A stretch of DNA of 64,000 bases from Bacteroidaceae bacterium (GTDB lineage Bacteria; Bacteroidota; Bacteroidia; Bacteroidales; Bacteroidaceae): the NCBI GenBank assembly GCA_017615835.1, contig JAFZZI010000015.1, positions 26,359 through 90,358 of the forward strand, in the 5' to 3' direction. Each line of letters begins with the position of its first letter. Position 1 is the first letter of the stretch. Below are positions 54,958 through 63,778 of the stretch, one piece after another. Below the pieces are notes generated by a model that was not told where the DNA came from, did not search any database, and saw nothing but the letters and a program-made list of their open reading frames with translations. Position numbers and translations under genes: made by a program.

Positions 54958-55950
54958 TCATTTATTCGCGAATCGCACGGTTTTCCTCAGCATATTGTAA
55001 AATTTCACCTGTCGCAGCCATCCGTTGAATCCTCCGCAAGGACGATATCCCGGCTTCAGTTTCAGTGCAGTCGGCAACAGAGACTTGTCAACATCTTCGT
55101 ACACCGCCTCAAGCCGCCGCAACACTCCTTCATTGAATACTGACTCCGCAGTCCTGGCCTCATGCTCCAGCCACCATATACAGACACCGGTAAGGTTAAT
55201 CCAGCGTTCCCTTTCGAACTTTGAAAGCACCTCAGCCGGCAGATCAAGGCCCCGCAGTTGACGGGCCATCGAACTGTTCGCTTCGAGCAAGTCGTATCTC
55301 AGGACATTCGCCGAGTTGGTCATGCTGCCGCCATGCTGCCTGTAATAGTAAACACCCTTGCACGAACCCACCAGTTCCGAATTCAGATAATGGATACGGG
55401 TAGTATTGTCGTCACTGAACAGGCGGACAGTGGCATCAAACGGCCATTTACGGTACAATTCCGCCCTTGCCATATAGAGACCGTGAACAGACCAGTCCAG
55501 ACTCAGTTCAAAAGCCTCGTACCCTGTCCAGACAGTCTTTCCGGAACGCATGGGATACGGTTCCGTACGCCCGTCTTCATACTGATAGGTCAGATTCAGC
55601 AGCACACAGCCCATGCGGCTGTCATTGTCAAGCACTGTGACCGCTGCCTCAAGAGCATCTTCCGACAGCCAGTCATCAGCATCAACCATAATCACATATT
55701 CTCCATCGGCAACTTCAAGACCGTCATTCCTCGCAACAGCCTGACCTGTGTTCACATCGTGCGTAATCAGCCTTACACGGCTATCCCTTGCCGCATAATC
55801 TTTCAGAATCGAAAGCGACCCGTCTGTCGAAGCATCGTCTATGCACACCAGCTGCAGGTCAGACACCGACTGTCCGAGAACCGAATCCAAGCACTGCGGC
55901 AGGAATCTCTCCGCATTGTAAACCGCCGTCAGAACAGTCACCTTGCTCAT
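54958..55950 (-). CDS. Glycosyltransferase family 2
   Basis: 330 residues, GT-A fold: VLTAVYNAERFL, CIDDASTDGS, and the DxD-type DADDW. The C-terminal half holds an LFSDDNTTR segment and a helical region. It transfers a sugar from a nucleotide donor to a growing surface glycan; donor unknown. It overlaps the flippase stop by four bases (ATGA), so the two are made together. Confidence 0.9.
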   Translation of the reverse strand: MSKVTVLTAVYNAERFLPQCLDSVLGQSVSDLQLVCIDDASTDGSLSILKDYAARDSRVRLITHDVNTGQAVARNDGLEVADGEYVIMVDADDWLSEDALEAAVTVLDNDSRMGCVLLNLTYQYEDGRTEPYPMRSGKTVWTGYEAFELSLDWSVHGLYMARAELYRKWPFDATVRLFSDDNTTRIHYLNSELVGSCKGVYYYRQHGGSMTNSANVLRYDLLEANSSMARQLRGLDLPAEVLSKFERERWINLTGVCIWWLEHEARTAESVFNEGVLRRLEAVYEDVDKSLLPTALKLKPGYRPCGGFNGWLRQVKFYNMLRKTVRFANK

Positions 55951-57458
55951 CTTCCCAACTTCCTGTGTAACTTATCCTTGAATGCAGCAATGAATGTAGT
56001 ACGCTTCTTAAGCTCGAAATAACACAATGCCACCGTGCCGGCAAGCAGAACAACACCCAGGCACCACCTTACCCAGCCCTGACAGGCTGTCACGCAGAAA
56101 TAGGCGGCGACAAGCGGCAACGGCAACTTCAGGAACACCGCGCGGGCATCGTCCGAAAGGCGGAAACCGTACCTCACATACACAATGGAACCCACTACAA
56201 GCATGTCGAACAGCCCAGCCAATAATATGGCAAGACCAACGTACTTAAGTCCGCCCAGATTGAAGCAGACTACCACTGCCGCCACAAGGAAAACATCAAA
56301 AAGCACCTCTTGCAGCAGGAAAGTCTTCGAGTCGCCCTTCGACAGCGACATATATGCCATCGGCTGTGTAGCCGCCTTGAAGAACAGGCTCAGGGCAGCC
56401 AACTGGGCCATAGGCACCGCATCGACAAACTTTGCCGACAGAAACAGCGTCACTATCGGTCCCAGGAAAACCATGAAACCCACAATCATCGGCACCATCA
56501 GCAGCAATGCCACCTCAATCTGACTGTTGACCAGACTGTTTGACCCGTGCCTGTCCGACGACAACGACGACAGTCTTGAATAATAGTCAGACTCCATGGC
56601 CGAAAAGACAAACATTCCCAAATACGACATCAGCTGATAGCCCGCACTGTAGGCACCCACCGTTTCAGCACCGCCATGAATCATCAGATAGTTTGCTATG
56701 ACCGAAAAAGCTCCCGAACCGAAAAACGACGCCACGGTGAAATAGACACCCAGGCGGATCATGTCAATACCCTGCCGCAGCACACGACGGTTCAGCAGGA
56801 CCACCCTGTACGGAAACGCCCTGAAGGAGAAGAAGCATGTCGCTGACATCGAGGCGAATGAGACCAGCACAAGGGATGGCACAAGGCCCCTCAGTCCCAG
56901 CATCCAGATTACGGGAACAGATATGGAAAGAGTCAGCACCGCCGTCAGCAACTGGCTCATGGCAATCTCACGCAGCCGCCTGCTCCCCTTCAGTATAGCC
57001 ATCTCGCCCCCGTTCACAGCCGAGAAAGCGACCACCGGCGACAGCATCAGGAACGAGAGTGTATAACCCCTGTCACCGTCAAAAGCCCACAGACTGAACA
57101 ATGGCGAAAGAAGCGCCAGAAGCAAAGCACCGGCAATTGCGGTAAGAAGTGCCCAGCTCCGCGTCACAAGAATACTGTCAGTCAGACATCCCTCATTCTC
57201 GCCGTCATAGTTTGCGGATATCGTCCGGACTGCGCTGAACGGAACCCCAAGGTCTGTCGTGCTCTTCACGAGATTCACTATCCTGTTGAACGACTCGTTT
57301 ATACCGAACCCGACAGTGCCGAGCAGTACCGACACAATCTTAGTACGGATGGCCGTAATCAGCACCACCAGTCCCTGCACACCGCCGAACACACCCGTAT
57401 ATTTCACGATGTGGTCATACGAATCCCGCTTCAGGCCGTCTTTGTCACGCTTATCCAC
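55947..57458 (-). CDS. Polysaccharide flippase (MOP superfamily, Wzx-like)
   Basis: 503 residues from GTG 57458. An in-frame frame extends to TTG 57518, but that TTG is part of the -7 box TAATTTTG, so it cannot be translated. About 12 to 14 membrane helices. The N-terminal region (YTGVFGGVQGLVVLITAIRTKIVSVLLG) is typical of O-antigen/polysaccharide translocases that flip lipid-linked repeat units. Operon with the GT2 gene downstream. Confidence 0.87.
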   Translation of the reverse strand: MDKRDKDGLKRDSYDHIVKYTGVFGGVQGLVVLITAIRTKIVSVLLGTVGFGINESFNRIVNLVKSTTDLGVPFSAVRTISANYDGENEGCLTDSILVTRSWALLTAIAGALLLALLSPLFSLWAFDGDRGYTLSFLMLSPVVAFSAVNGGEMAILKGSRRLREIAMSQLLTAVLTLSISVPVIWMLGLRGLVPSLVLVSFASMSATCFFSFRAFPYRVVLLNRRVLRQGIDMIRLGVYFTVASFFGSGAFSVIANYLMIHGGAETVGAYSAGYQLMSYLGMFVFSAMESDYYSRLSSLSSDRHGSNSLVNSQIEVALLLMVPMIVGFMVFLGPIVTLFLSAKFVDAVPMAQLAALSLFFKAATQPMAYMSLSKGDSKTFLLQEVLFDVFLVAAVVVCFNLGGLKYVGLAILLAGLFDMLVVGSIVYVRYGFRLSDDARAVFLKLPLPLVAAYFCVTACQGWVRWCLGVVLLAGTVALCYFELKKRTTFIAAFKDKLHRKLGR

Positions 57459-57515
57459 GCAATCACCTACATTACCTGACCATATACTATTGACATTATA
57501 ACGGAACAGGCCGTC

Positions 57516-57546
57516 CAAAATTACACTTCCGTGACAATTAATTCAA
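57516..57546 (-). promoter_or_regulatory. Promoter of the flippase-GT2 operon
   Basis: Minus-strand TTG (57546-57544), 20-bp spacer, TAATTTTG (57523-57516). Confidence 0.72.
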
Positions 57547-57646
57547 CAGTCCGCCGTCTATTTTCCTGAAAACAGACAAAAAGCGGCAACCGATGCTTCA
57601 TCAGTGGAAAGAAATGACTATTTTTACATTCAGTAACAATCAGAGG

Positions 57647-58612
57647 ATGAAACTTTCAGTCATCATACCGGTTTACCAGACCGCAGCGACACTTGAGCGG
57701 TGCGTAAGAAGCGTCACAGCGTCGCCCTGTCCCGACAACATGGAAATCATCCTGGTAGATGACGGTTCAACCGACGGTTCGGCAGCCTTGTGCGACAGGA
57801 TTGCCTCAGCCGACAGTCGCGTAAAGGTGATACACCGGTCCAACGGAGGTCTCAGCGCTGCACGCAACACCGGACTTGACACTGCGACAGGCAGTTACAT
57901 AGCTTTCATTGACAGCGATGACGAGTACCTGCCCGGTACACTCCTCAAGAACATGAACATCCTGACAGCCGATGACGGAATCGGCCTGGCAGAGTTTCCA
58001 GTCAGCGTTCACCACGGTTCACAGAGGCAGTACATCTACAGTCCGGAACCACGCACGGTATGCGGGGACAGAGTGCTGGCCGACTGGATAGCAGGCGGCG
58101 GAAACCGCCACGCATACGCCTGCAACAAGATATTCCGCCGCGAACTGTTCGACAGGACAAGGTTCCCTGAAGGCGAAACATTCGAGGACATAGCCATAAT
58201 GCCGCACATAATCGGAAATTGCCGCAAAGTGTGCTATTCCGGTCAGGGCATGTATCTGTACTATGACAACAGCGACGGCATAACCGCACACTACCGCTTC
58301 CACAGACAGGAACCCCTGTTCAGACATAACCTCGAGTTGCTGGAAACGGTACGGAAAACAGTCCCCGAACGCCGGAGCGTGGCATTGTGGTGCTGTTGTC
58401 TCAACCTGCTCGCCGACCTTTGCCGGTGTCAGGACTCAGACACCGCTTACACGGCCGATGCAGCCTCAAGACTTGACGCATACCGACCTTCGGCCATCTG
58501 GCTGCCCTTTTCGGGAGTAGGATTCAAGGACGCCCTCAAGTTTGCGGCAGCCGCAACGTGCGGTTCCCGGAAAATCTGCACGAGACTGGGAAAAAAGAAA
58601 CTGCCTCTATGA
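57647..58612 (+). CDS. Glycosyltransferase family 2
   Basis: 321 residues from ATG 57647 (MKLSVIIPVYQ); an in-frame ATG at 57593 would add an unrelated 18-residue head. GT-A motifs LVDDGSTDGS and FIDSDDEY, plus NGGLSAARNTGLDTA. The FEDIAIMPHII segment matches the acceptor/catalytic region of capsular GT2 enzymes. First of three coupled rightward glycosyltransferases. Confidence 0.9.
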   Translation: MKLSVIIPVYQTAATLERCVRSVTASPCPDNMEIILVDDGSTDGSAALCDRIASADSRVKVIHRSNGGLSAARNTGLDTATGSYIAFIDSDDEYLPGTLLKNMNILTADDGIGLAEFPVSVHHGSQRQYIYSPEPRTVCGDRVLADWIAGGGNRHAYACNKIFRRELFDRTRFPEGETFEDIAIMPHIIGNCRKVCYSGQGMYLYYDNSDGITAHYRFHRQEPLFRHNLELLETVRKTVPERRSVALWCCCLNLLADLCRCQDSDTAYTADAASRLDAYRPSAIWLPFSGVGFKDALKFAAAATCGSRKICTRLGKKKLPL

Positions 58613-59574
58613 TTTCAGTCATCATACCATATTACAACCCTGACAGCGACCCATTGCTGGAGCATCTGCTTGGCCGGGCAGTAAAGTCGGCATTGGCCCA
58701 GAGCGTTGACATCGAGGTCATTGTTGTTGACGACGGCTCTCCAAACCCTCCGCGCAGTATTATCGGAGAACTGGGCGACAGCCGTGCAAGGTTGCTTGAA
58801 GCACCGCACGGAAGGCTCGGTGCCGCACGCAACCACGGCATCGAAGCATCCAGGGGCGATGTCCTTGCATTTCTCGATGCCGACGACTACTACTTTGAAG
58901 GCACTCTGAAACCCTGCCTCGAATGCATGCTTAGCCATGAAGCAGACCTGCTCGGCTTCGGCTTCAGAATATGCAGTTCAGAAGAATGCGATGCGCCACA
59001 GCCTGCGACTGCCCGCTGCACAGAACCTGTCACCGGCAACCGGTACATGATAGGCAACACTCCATACGGAAGCAGTTGCATGTACCTGATAAGCAGGAGC
59101 CTCATCTGTGACAACAGTCTCAGATTCGCCGAAGGAACATACATGGAAGATGAAGATTTCACTCCAAGACTGCTCTTCTTCAGCCGTCGGTTCGTACAAT
59201 GCAACGTAGTGACATACGCCTATTGCCGGCGGAAGGATTCAATCACTACATCACCTATGTACGACGAGAGAGCAGCCAACACGCTCAACGTATTGTCCAG
59301 GCTTCAGAAATTCATGTCAGACCATGAGGAAGACGACTGCCGTGGGCTGGAGCGCAAAATCAGATTCCTGGCAGTGGACCATCTCCGCAACACCATGCGG
59401 AGACCGGACTGGCGCAAAGCCCTGCCTCTCCAGACAGAAGCCCTGCACAACCTGGGTCTGTGGCCCCTTCAGGAAGCCCCTTACGGCCTTGGATACCGCA
59501 TATTCGTCGCACTGTCAGGAACGGCGGCAGGCAGGAAGATACTGCACATGAACGAAAAAAGATATAGGGAATGA
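58609..59574 (+). CDS. Glycosyltransferase family 2
   Basis: 321 residues, starting in an ATGA overlap. Motifs are VIIPYYNPDSDP, VVDDGSPNPP, GRLGAARNHGIEASRGD, FLDADDYY and YMEDEDFTPRLLF (catalytic acidic region). It has the same length and general layout as its left neighbour but differs along most of its sequence, so the pair could be an old duplication. Surface-glycan assembly inferred from context. Confidence 0.9.
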   Translation: MISVIIPYYNPDSDPLLEHLLGRAVKSALAQSVDIEVIVVDDGSPNPPRSIIGELGDSRARLLEAPHGRLGAARNHGIEASRGDVLAFLDADDYYFEGTLKPCLECMLSHEADLLGFGFRICSSEECDAPQPATARCTEPVTGNRYMIGNTPYGSSCMYLISRSLICDNSLRFAEGTYMEDEDFTPRLLFFSRRFVQCNVVTYAYCRRKDSITTSPMYDERAANTLNVLSRLQKFMSDHEEDDCRGLERKIRFLAVDHLRNTMRRPDWRKALPLQTEALHNLGLWPLQEAPYGLGYRIFVALSGTAAGRKILHMNEKRYRE

Positions 59575-60671
59575 AGATTCTTTTAGTTGGAGAGTACAGC
59601 AACGTACACTGGTCCCTGGCCGAAGGGCTGCGGGCCCTGGGACACGAGGTAACAGTAGTCAGCAACGGCGACTACTGGAAACAGTACCCGTGCGACATCA
59701 AGCTGGAGAGACTGCAGGGAGGAAGATCCGAGGCACTTAAATACTACTCGAAAGTCAGGATGATATTCCAGAAACTCAAGGGATACGATGTAGTGCAGCT
59801 TATAAACCCGATGTTCCTCGAACTCAAAGCAGAGAGAATCGAGCCCTTCTACAGACAGCTGCAACGTAACAACGGCAAAATATTCCTTGCTGCATACGGC
59901 ATGGACCACTACTACGTAAAAGCCTGCCTTGAAAACCATTTCACATACTCCGAATTCATGGTTGACGGAAAACTGCGCGACATAATCGACAACCGAGCAG
60001 CCATAGAGGACTGGATGAAAGGCCAGAAAGCGCCGCTTAACAGAATGATTGCCGACGAGTGCAACGGAATCATTGCAGGCCTTTGGGAGTATTACGAAAG
60101 CTACAGGGGGCTCTTTCCCACAAAGTCCACATACATTCCGTTTCCGGTACCTCTGTCCAAACCTGCCGAAAGGTTCATGGAGAAGCCCGACGGCCAGTTG
60201 CGCCTGTTTCTGGGCGTACAGCGGAACCGTTCACAGTTCAAGGGCACAGACATACTGCTGCCCATGCTTCAGGAACTGGAGCAACGCTATCCCGACAAAT
60301 GCAGGCTTATGGTCGTCGAGAACGTACCCTTCGACGAGTACCGGCGCGTCATGCGTTCGTCCGACATACTGGTTGACCAGCTCTACTCTCCCACCCCCAA
60401 CATGAACTCACTGCTTGCAATGTCGCAGGGGCTGGCAGTGGCAGGCGGCGGCGAACTCGAGCCCTACGGCATAATCGGTGAAGACAAACTGCATCCCGTC
60501 ATAAACCTGCCTTGCCGAGAAGACAAAGTGCGCGAAGTGTTCGAGGAACTGCTATACGAAGAACCCGATTCGCTGCAACAGCGCAAAACCGACAGCATAG
60601 AATACGTAAAGAAGCACCACGACCCCAAGGCCGTGGCGCAACAATACATCGAGTTCTGGCAGAGCCGCTGA
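59571..60671 (+). CDS. GT-B fold glycosyltransferase (family 4-like)
   Basis: 366 residues, again in a four-base overlap. An N-terminal Rossmann domain (ILLVGEYSNVHWSLAEGLRALGHEVTVVS) and a C-terminal domain with SDILVDQLYSPTPNMNSLLAMSQGLAVAGGG, where GT4 enzymes place donor-binding residues. The usual E-x7-E is not clear, so the family is less certain than the fold. Last gene of the rightward trio; no strong terminator before the convergent CE15-like gene. Confidence 0.8.
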   Translation: MKILLVGEYSNVHWSLAEGLRALGHEVTVVSNGDYWKQYPCDIKLERLQGGRSEALKYYSKVRMIFQKLKGYDVVQLINPMFLELKAERIEPFYRQLQRNNGKIFLAAYGMDHYYVKACLENHFTYSEFMVDGKLRDIIDNRAAIEDWMKGQKAPLNRMIADECNGIIAGLWEYYESYRGLFPTKSTYIPFPVPLSKPAERFMEKPDGQLRLFLGVQRNRSQFKGTDILLPMLQELEQRYPDKCRLMVVENVPFDEYRRVMRSSDILVDQLYSPTPNMNSLLAMSQGLAVAGGGELEPYGIIGEDKLHPVINLPCREDKVREVFEELLYEEPDSLQQRKTDSIEYVKKHHDPKAVAQQYIEFWQSR

Positions 60672-60689
60672 CATAGCGGCATCAGCCTC

Positions 60690-61916
60690 CTACTTCCCCG
60701 CCCAGGGAGCAATCCACCTCTGAACATCCTTGTCGGCAAGCTTCTCGTCAACATGCATGATAATCGTGTTGGCATCGTTGTTGCCGAGCAGGAACTTCTC
60801 AATGAATGCCTGCACCTCAGGATACTGACTCCGCGGCAGGGCACAGTGTCCGTGACCTCCCTGAATAGAATAACCCATACGGTCCTCTATTCCGAATTTC
60901 TTCCACACCTCGCGGGCAGCGACTGCAGCAGCATAGTTTGCCTCCTCGGCAAGCCACTCATAATCGGTATTGCCCAGGATAAGCAGTGCGCGCGGGCACA
61001 CAAGTGCAGCCAGTTCGTGGTGGTCATAAGGAAGAAGAGCCGTCTTCTCACCCTGGAAGTCCCACATCTTCTCCATAAACCAGTGATGATCGGTATTACC
61101 CAGAGTCTCCACATGACCCAAAGTCTCCGAAACGCGCCAGGCATCAGCCCCGCCGCCGCCGGGTTCCTGTGCTATGACAAGAGCGATGCGCTCGTCGAAA
61201 GCTCCCGACCAGAGAGCCATCTTGCCGGCGAAAGAGCACCCTGTAATACCTATGTGCTTCATGTCAATCCTGGCCTTGGCACCCAGAATTTCAAGACCGT
61301 CAATTATACGGCTCACGCCCCATGGCCACATCGAGTATGCTCCGTTCTCCACCAGTTCGGGGTAAATTTTGTTGACAGGCTCACTTCCGCGCTTCTGCTG
61401 GTGAGCCATAACCTGACCGAAGTTGTAACTGAGTGTAGCGATGCCGTTATCCTTGAAATACGAACCGGGAAGCAGGCCTACGCCGCTGCAGCCAATCATC
61501 AGAGGGAACGGACCGTCACCGTCGGGATATGTTATAGTAGCCTTTATCTCCAGCGACTCGCCGTTGCGGCTTATGGTAACGACAAGATTGTTGCCGTCGA
61601 GCCTGGCACTGATATTATCTTTCGGAGTCATAGGCTTCTCACCCACCTCATAGTGGTACAACTCGCGGACAATCTCGGAACGGCGACGTTCCCAGTCCTT
61701 GAAACTCTTCACCCTCTTCTTTCCGTTCGAGAACTCAAACGGATCCGGAAGCGTCTTAACCTCCTTGGCCGTCTCTACAGTAGGGAATTCCGGAGCCGGG
61801 AAATTCTTGCCTGTAAACTCCTGATCATAAACCAACGGAATGTTCTTCTGTGCGAAGGACGGTGCCGTGGCGAACAACAAGGCCGCCGCAAGGCACAATT
61901 TTGCAAAACCTTTCAT
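60690..61916 (-). CDS. CE15-like glucuronoyl esterase, secreted
   Basis: 408 residues with a signal peptide ending SFAQ. The alpha/beta-hydrolase has GITGCSFAGK (nucleophile Ser), IAQEPGGGGADAWRVSE (acid region) and GGHGHC (His), matching CE15 layout. Typical CE15 enzymes have GCSRxGK, whose Arg helps form the oxyanion hole; here that Arg is Phe. CE15 esterases split lignin-glucuronoxylan esters; with the Phe, substrate or mechanism may differ. Stands alone on the minus strand. Confidence 0.82.
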   Translation of the reverse strand: MKGFAKLCLAAALLFATAPSFAQKNIPLVYDQEFTGKNFPAPEFPTVETAKEVKTLPDPFEFSNGKKRVKSFKDWERRRSEIVRELYHYEVGEKPMTPKDNISARLDGNNLVVTISRNGESLEIKATITYPDGDGPFPLMIGCSGVGLLPGSYFKDNGIATLSYNFGQVMAHQQKRGSEPVNKIYPELVENGAYSMWPWGVSRIIDGLEILGAKARIDMKHIGITGCSFAGKMALWSGAFDERIALVIAQEPGGGGADAWRVSETLGHVETLGNTDHHWFMEKMWDFQGEKTALLPYDHHELAALVCPRALLILGNTDYEWLAEEANYAAAVAAREVWKKFGIEDRMGYSIQGGHGHCALPRSQYPEVQAFIEKFLLGNNDANTIIMHVDEKLADKDVQRWIAPWAGK

Positions 61917-61993
61917 ATTGAATCGAATATTGAACTTTAATACAATCTTCCGTTATTATACTATACAAATCCTTACAGAAAGTTAAAGACACC

Positions 61994-63370
61994 TCACAAG
62001 GGAATTTCATACGTATCATAGACCACAGAGCGTGCGCCGAAACCCTCTTTCTGGAATATCAGTCCTTCGTTAAGGAAACTGCCACCCTGTTCTGTAGAAA
62101 TGCCGAAGTCGAAATAAGCCTTCCCTGCATACTCCTGTCCGATGAGACTGTCGAAAAGCAAATCAAGCGCGCCATTGCGCTTACCCTCCTCCGAGGCAGC
62201 AATATACTGAGCGTGAGCCACCTGAGGGGTGTCAAACACTACAGTACCGGCAACAATCCGTCCGTCAGCACTGACAACAACATACAGTTTGATGCTCTCG
62301 GGAAAACGTCCGGCAAGCATAAGAATCTCCTGAATAGTGTGAACCGGCACCTTGTGATGCCTTGACATCAGCACCTCAGAAAGAATACCCCAGAACGCCT
62401 CCCAGTCATTCGGATCATCACTCCGTCTTATTGACAGCCCCACCTTCACAGCCTTGGCCACCCCCCTTCTGCGCAGCTTGTGCAAAGGCAGACGGTTGGA
62501 GCCGTCAACCACCGACGACACAGCCCTGGAATAGAGACGGCCGCCGCTGCGGAAAAGTGCATACAAATCCTCCTCGGCCGGAACGCGGCTATACACATAA
62601 GGAACCGGCTTGTAAATCCAGCGGTTGGCACGGAGTTCAACCTTCATCCAGTCGATTGCGCAGCTGAAAACCTCAAGCGCCCCGACGGCAGTAATCTCAG
62701 GCGACATTATCAGCCCCCCGTACGTAAGCCCGCCATGCGACCAAACCGTACCCTCCGAAGCGACATAATTGGCCGGCAGAACCGCAAGCAGCCTGTCATG
62801 CTTATAGAACATCAGCGAACAGTCTTCAAAACGGTCGGCATGATAGTCCATGAAACTACGGTCAAACAGGAAAGTGCCGTTCTTCGAACTGCGCACGAAA
62901 CCGTTCCACTCGTCTTTCCGGCTGCTGTCGTAACGTACTGTGCTGACAAGCCCGTTACGGTACTGGGTAAAGTCATCAGTATAGCCGGCTGCATTGTAAG
63001 GATGCGACGCCATCACGACGCATACCGTAGAGGGCGCAAAATTCCTGAGTTCGCACCACACGCCCGGCGGGATAAGAATCCCCCGCCTCGGAGAGTCCAT
63101 ACACACCGTTACCTCACGCACCCCATCACTGACAAACATGTCGAATTTACCTGACACCGGCACCACCACCTCAGACGATTCGTTGTGAGAGTGGCTGCCG
63201 CGAGTCATACCCTCGGCAACATTGTAAATCCAGAAAACACGCTCAATTTGGAAAGGAATGTGCTGCATGCCCTCTGCAAACGACAGGCACCCCCTCATAT
63301 CGACCGATTCGGGGAACTCAATCAGCCTGCATCCGCGGGGCATCGTCATATCGTTGTCTCCAGAAGTCAT
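61994..63370 (-). CDS. Fusion: WxcM/FdtA-type sugar 3,4-ketoisomerase cupin + FemAB-like acyltransferase
   Basis: 458 residues. Residues about 12-140 form a cupin of the FdtA/QdtA type (MRGCLSFAEGMQHIPFQIERVFWIYNV, then RGSHSHNESSEV with the His pair, and LIPPGVWCEL). Residues about 150-458 are a FemAB/GNAT-like acyltransferase (SSKNGTFLFDRSFMDYHADRF, late YFDFGISTEQGGSFLNEGLIFQKEGFG). The combination predicts making and acylating a 3-amino-3,6-dideoxyhexose-type sugar, though the aminotransferase partner is not in the window. Starts at 63349 or 63343 are also possible. Confidence 0.8.
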   Translation of the reverse strand: MTSGDNDMTMPRGCRLIEFPESVDMRGCLSFAEGMQHIPFQIERVFWIYNVAEGMTRGSHSHNESSEVVVPVSGKFDMFVSDGVREVTVCMDSPRRGILIPPGVWCELRNFAPSTVCVVMASHPYNAAGYTDDFTQYRNGLVSTVRYDSSRKDEWNGFVRSSKNGTFLFDRSFMDYHADRFEDCSLMFYKHDRLLAVLPANYVASEGTVWSHGGLTYGGLIMSPEITAVGALEVFSCAIDWMKVELRANRWIYKPVPYVYSRVPAEEDLYALFRSGGRLYSRAVSSVVDGSNRLPLHKLRRRGVAKAVKVGLSIRRSDDPNDWEAFWGILSEVLMSRHHKVPVHTIQEILMLAGRFPESIKLYVVVSADGRIVAGTVVFDTPQVAHAQYIAASEEGKRNGALDLLFDSLIGQEYAGKAYFDFGISTEQGGSFLNEGLIFQKEGFGARSVVYDTYEIPL

Positions 63371-63463
63371 CCTACGTCAGTTCTGTAATGCAAATGCGAA
63401 GATAACACAATATAGAATCAAGGCAAAAAAAACATCAATCAGAACAAAAAAATATGGCAATTG

Positions 63464-63494
63464 TTGTGGAATCCAAATTAAGTTACTACTTTTG
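63464..63494 (+). promoter_or_regulatory. tRNA operon promoter
   Basis: TTG (63464-63466), 20-bp spacer, TACTTTTG (63487-63494), 35 bases before tRNA-Ser. Confidence 0.75.
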
Positions 63495-63529
63495 CCCACG
63501 CTTAAGAATCGCAGCGGCGGTTCCCGGAA

Positions 63530-63616
63530 GGAAGTTTGGGTGAGTGGCTGAAACCAGCAGTTTGCTAAACTGCCGTACGGGCAACTGTACCGGGGGTTCG
63601 AATCCCCCAGCTTCCG
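63530..63616 (+). tRNA. tRNA-Ser (anticodon GCT)
   Basis: Acceptor GGAAGTT/AGCTTCC with G discriminator, long variable arm, T arm GGGGG-TTCGAAT-CCCCC. Anticodon stem GCAGT/ACTGC encloses TTGCTAA, anticodon GCT, reading AGC/AGU. CCA is not encoded. Confidence 0.95.
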
Positions 63617-63649
63617 CTTTCGGGCCTTGGGCGGAACTATAAGACTAAC

Positions 63650-63721
63650 GGCGCTTTCATCTAACGGTTAGGATACAAGATTCTCAATCTTGGCATACGG
63701 GTTCGATTCCCGTAGGCGCTA
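63650..63721 (+). tRNA. tRNA-Glu (anticodon CTC)
   Basis: 72 nt. Acceptor GGCGCTT/AGGCGCT with a G1-U72 pair and A discriminator, as in some other tRNA-Glu. T arm ACGGG/CCCGT. Anticodon stem CAAGA/TCTTG encloses TTCTCAA, anticodon CTC, reading GAG. CCA not encoded. Confidence 0.93.
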
Positions 63722-63725
63722 CACA

Positions 63726-63757
63726 AGAGGAAATCCGAGAGGTTTTCCTCTTTTTTT
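63726..63757 (+). terminator. tRNA operon terminator
   Basis: GAGGAAA (63727-63733) pairs with TTTCCTC (63744-63750), followed by seven T. Confidence 0.9.
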
Positions 63758-63778
63758 ATGTCCTCGCCCTTGTTGTAA

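Noticed and set aside
57467-57496. Nine-codon leader frame (ATG to TAG) before the flippase GTG start
   Set aside because: Sequence shows no run of one codon type and no alternative hairpins that I could see; probably chance.
60664-60680. GCCGCT/AGCGGC hairpin at the end of the GT-B gene
   Set aside because: Six-bp stem without T tract on either strand; too weak to call.
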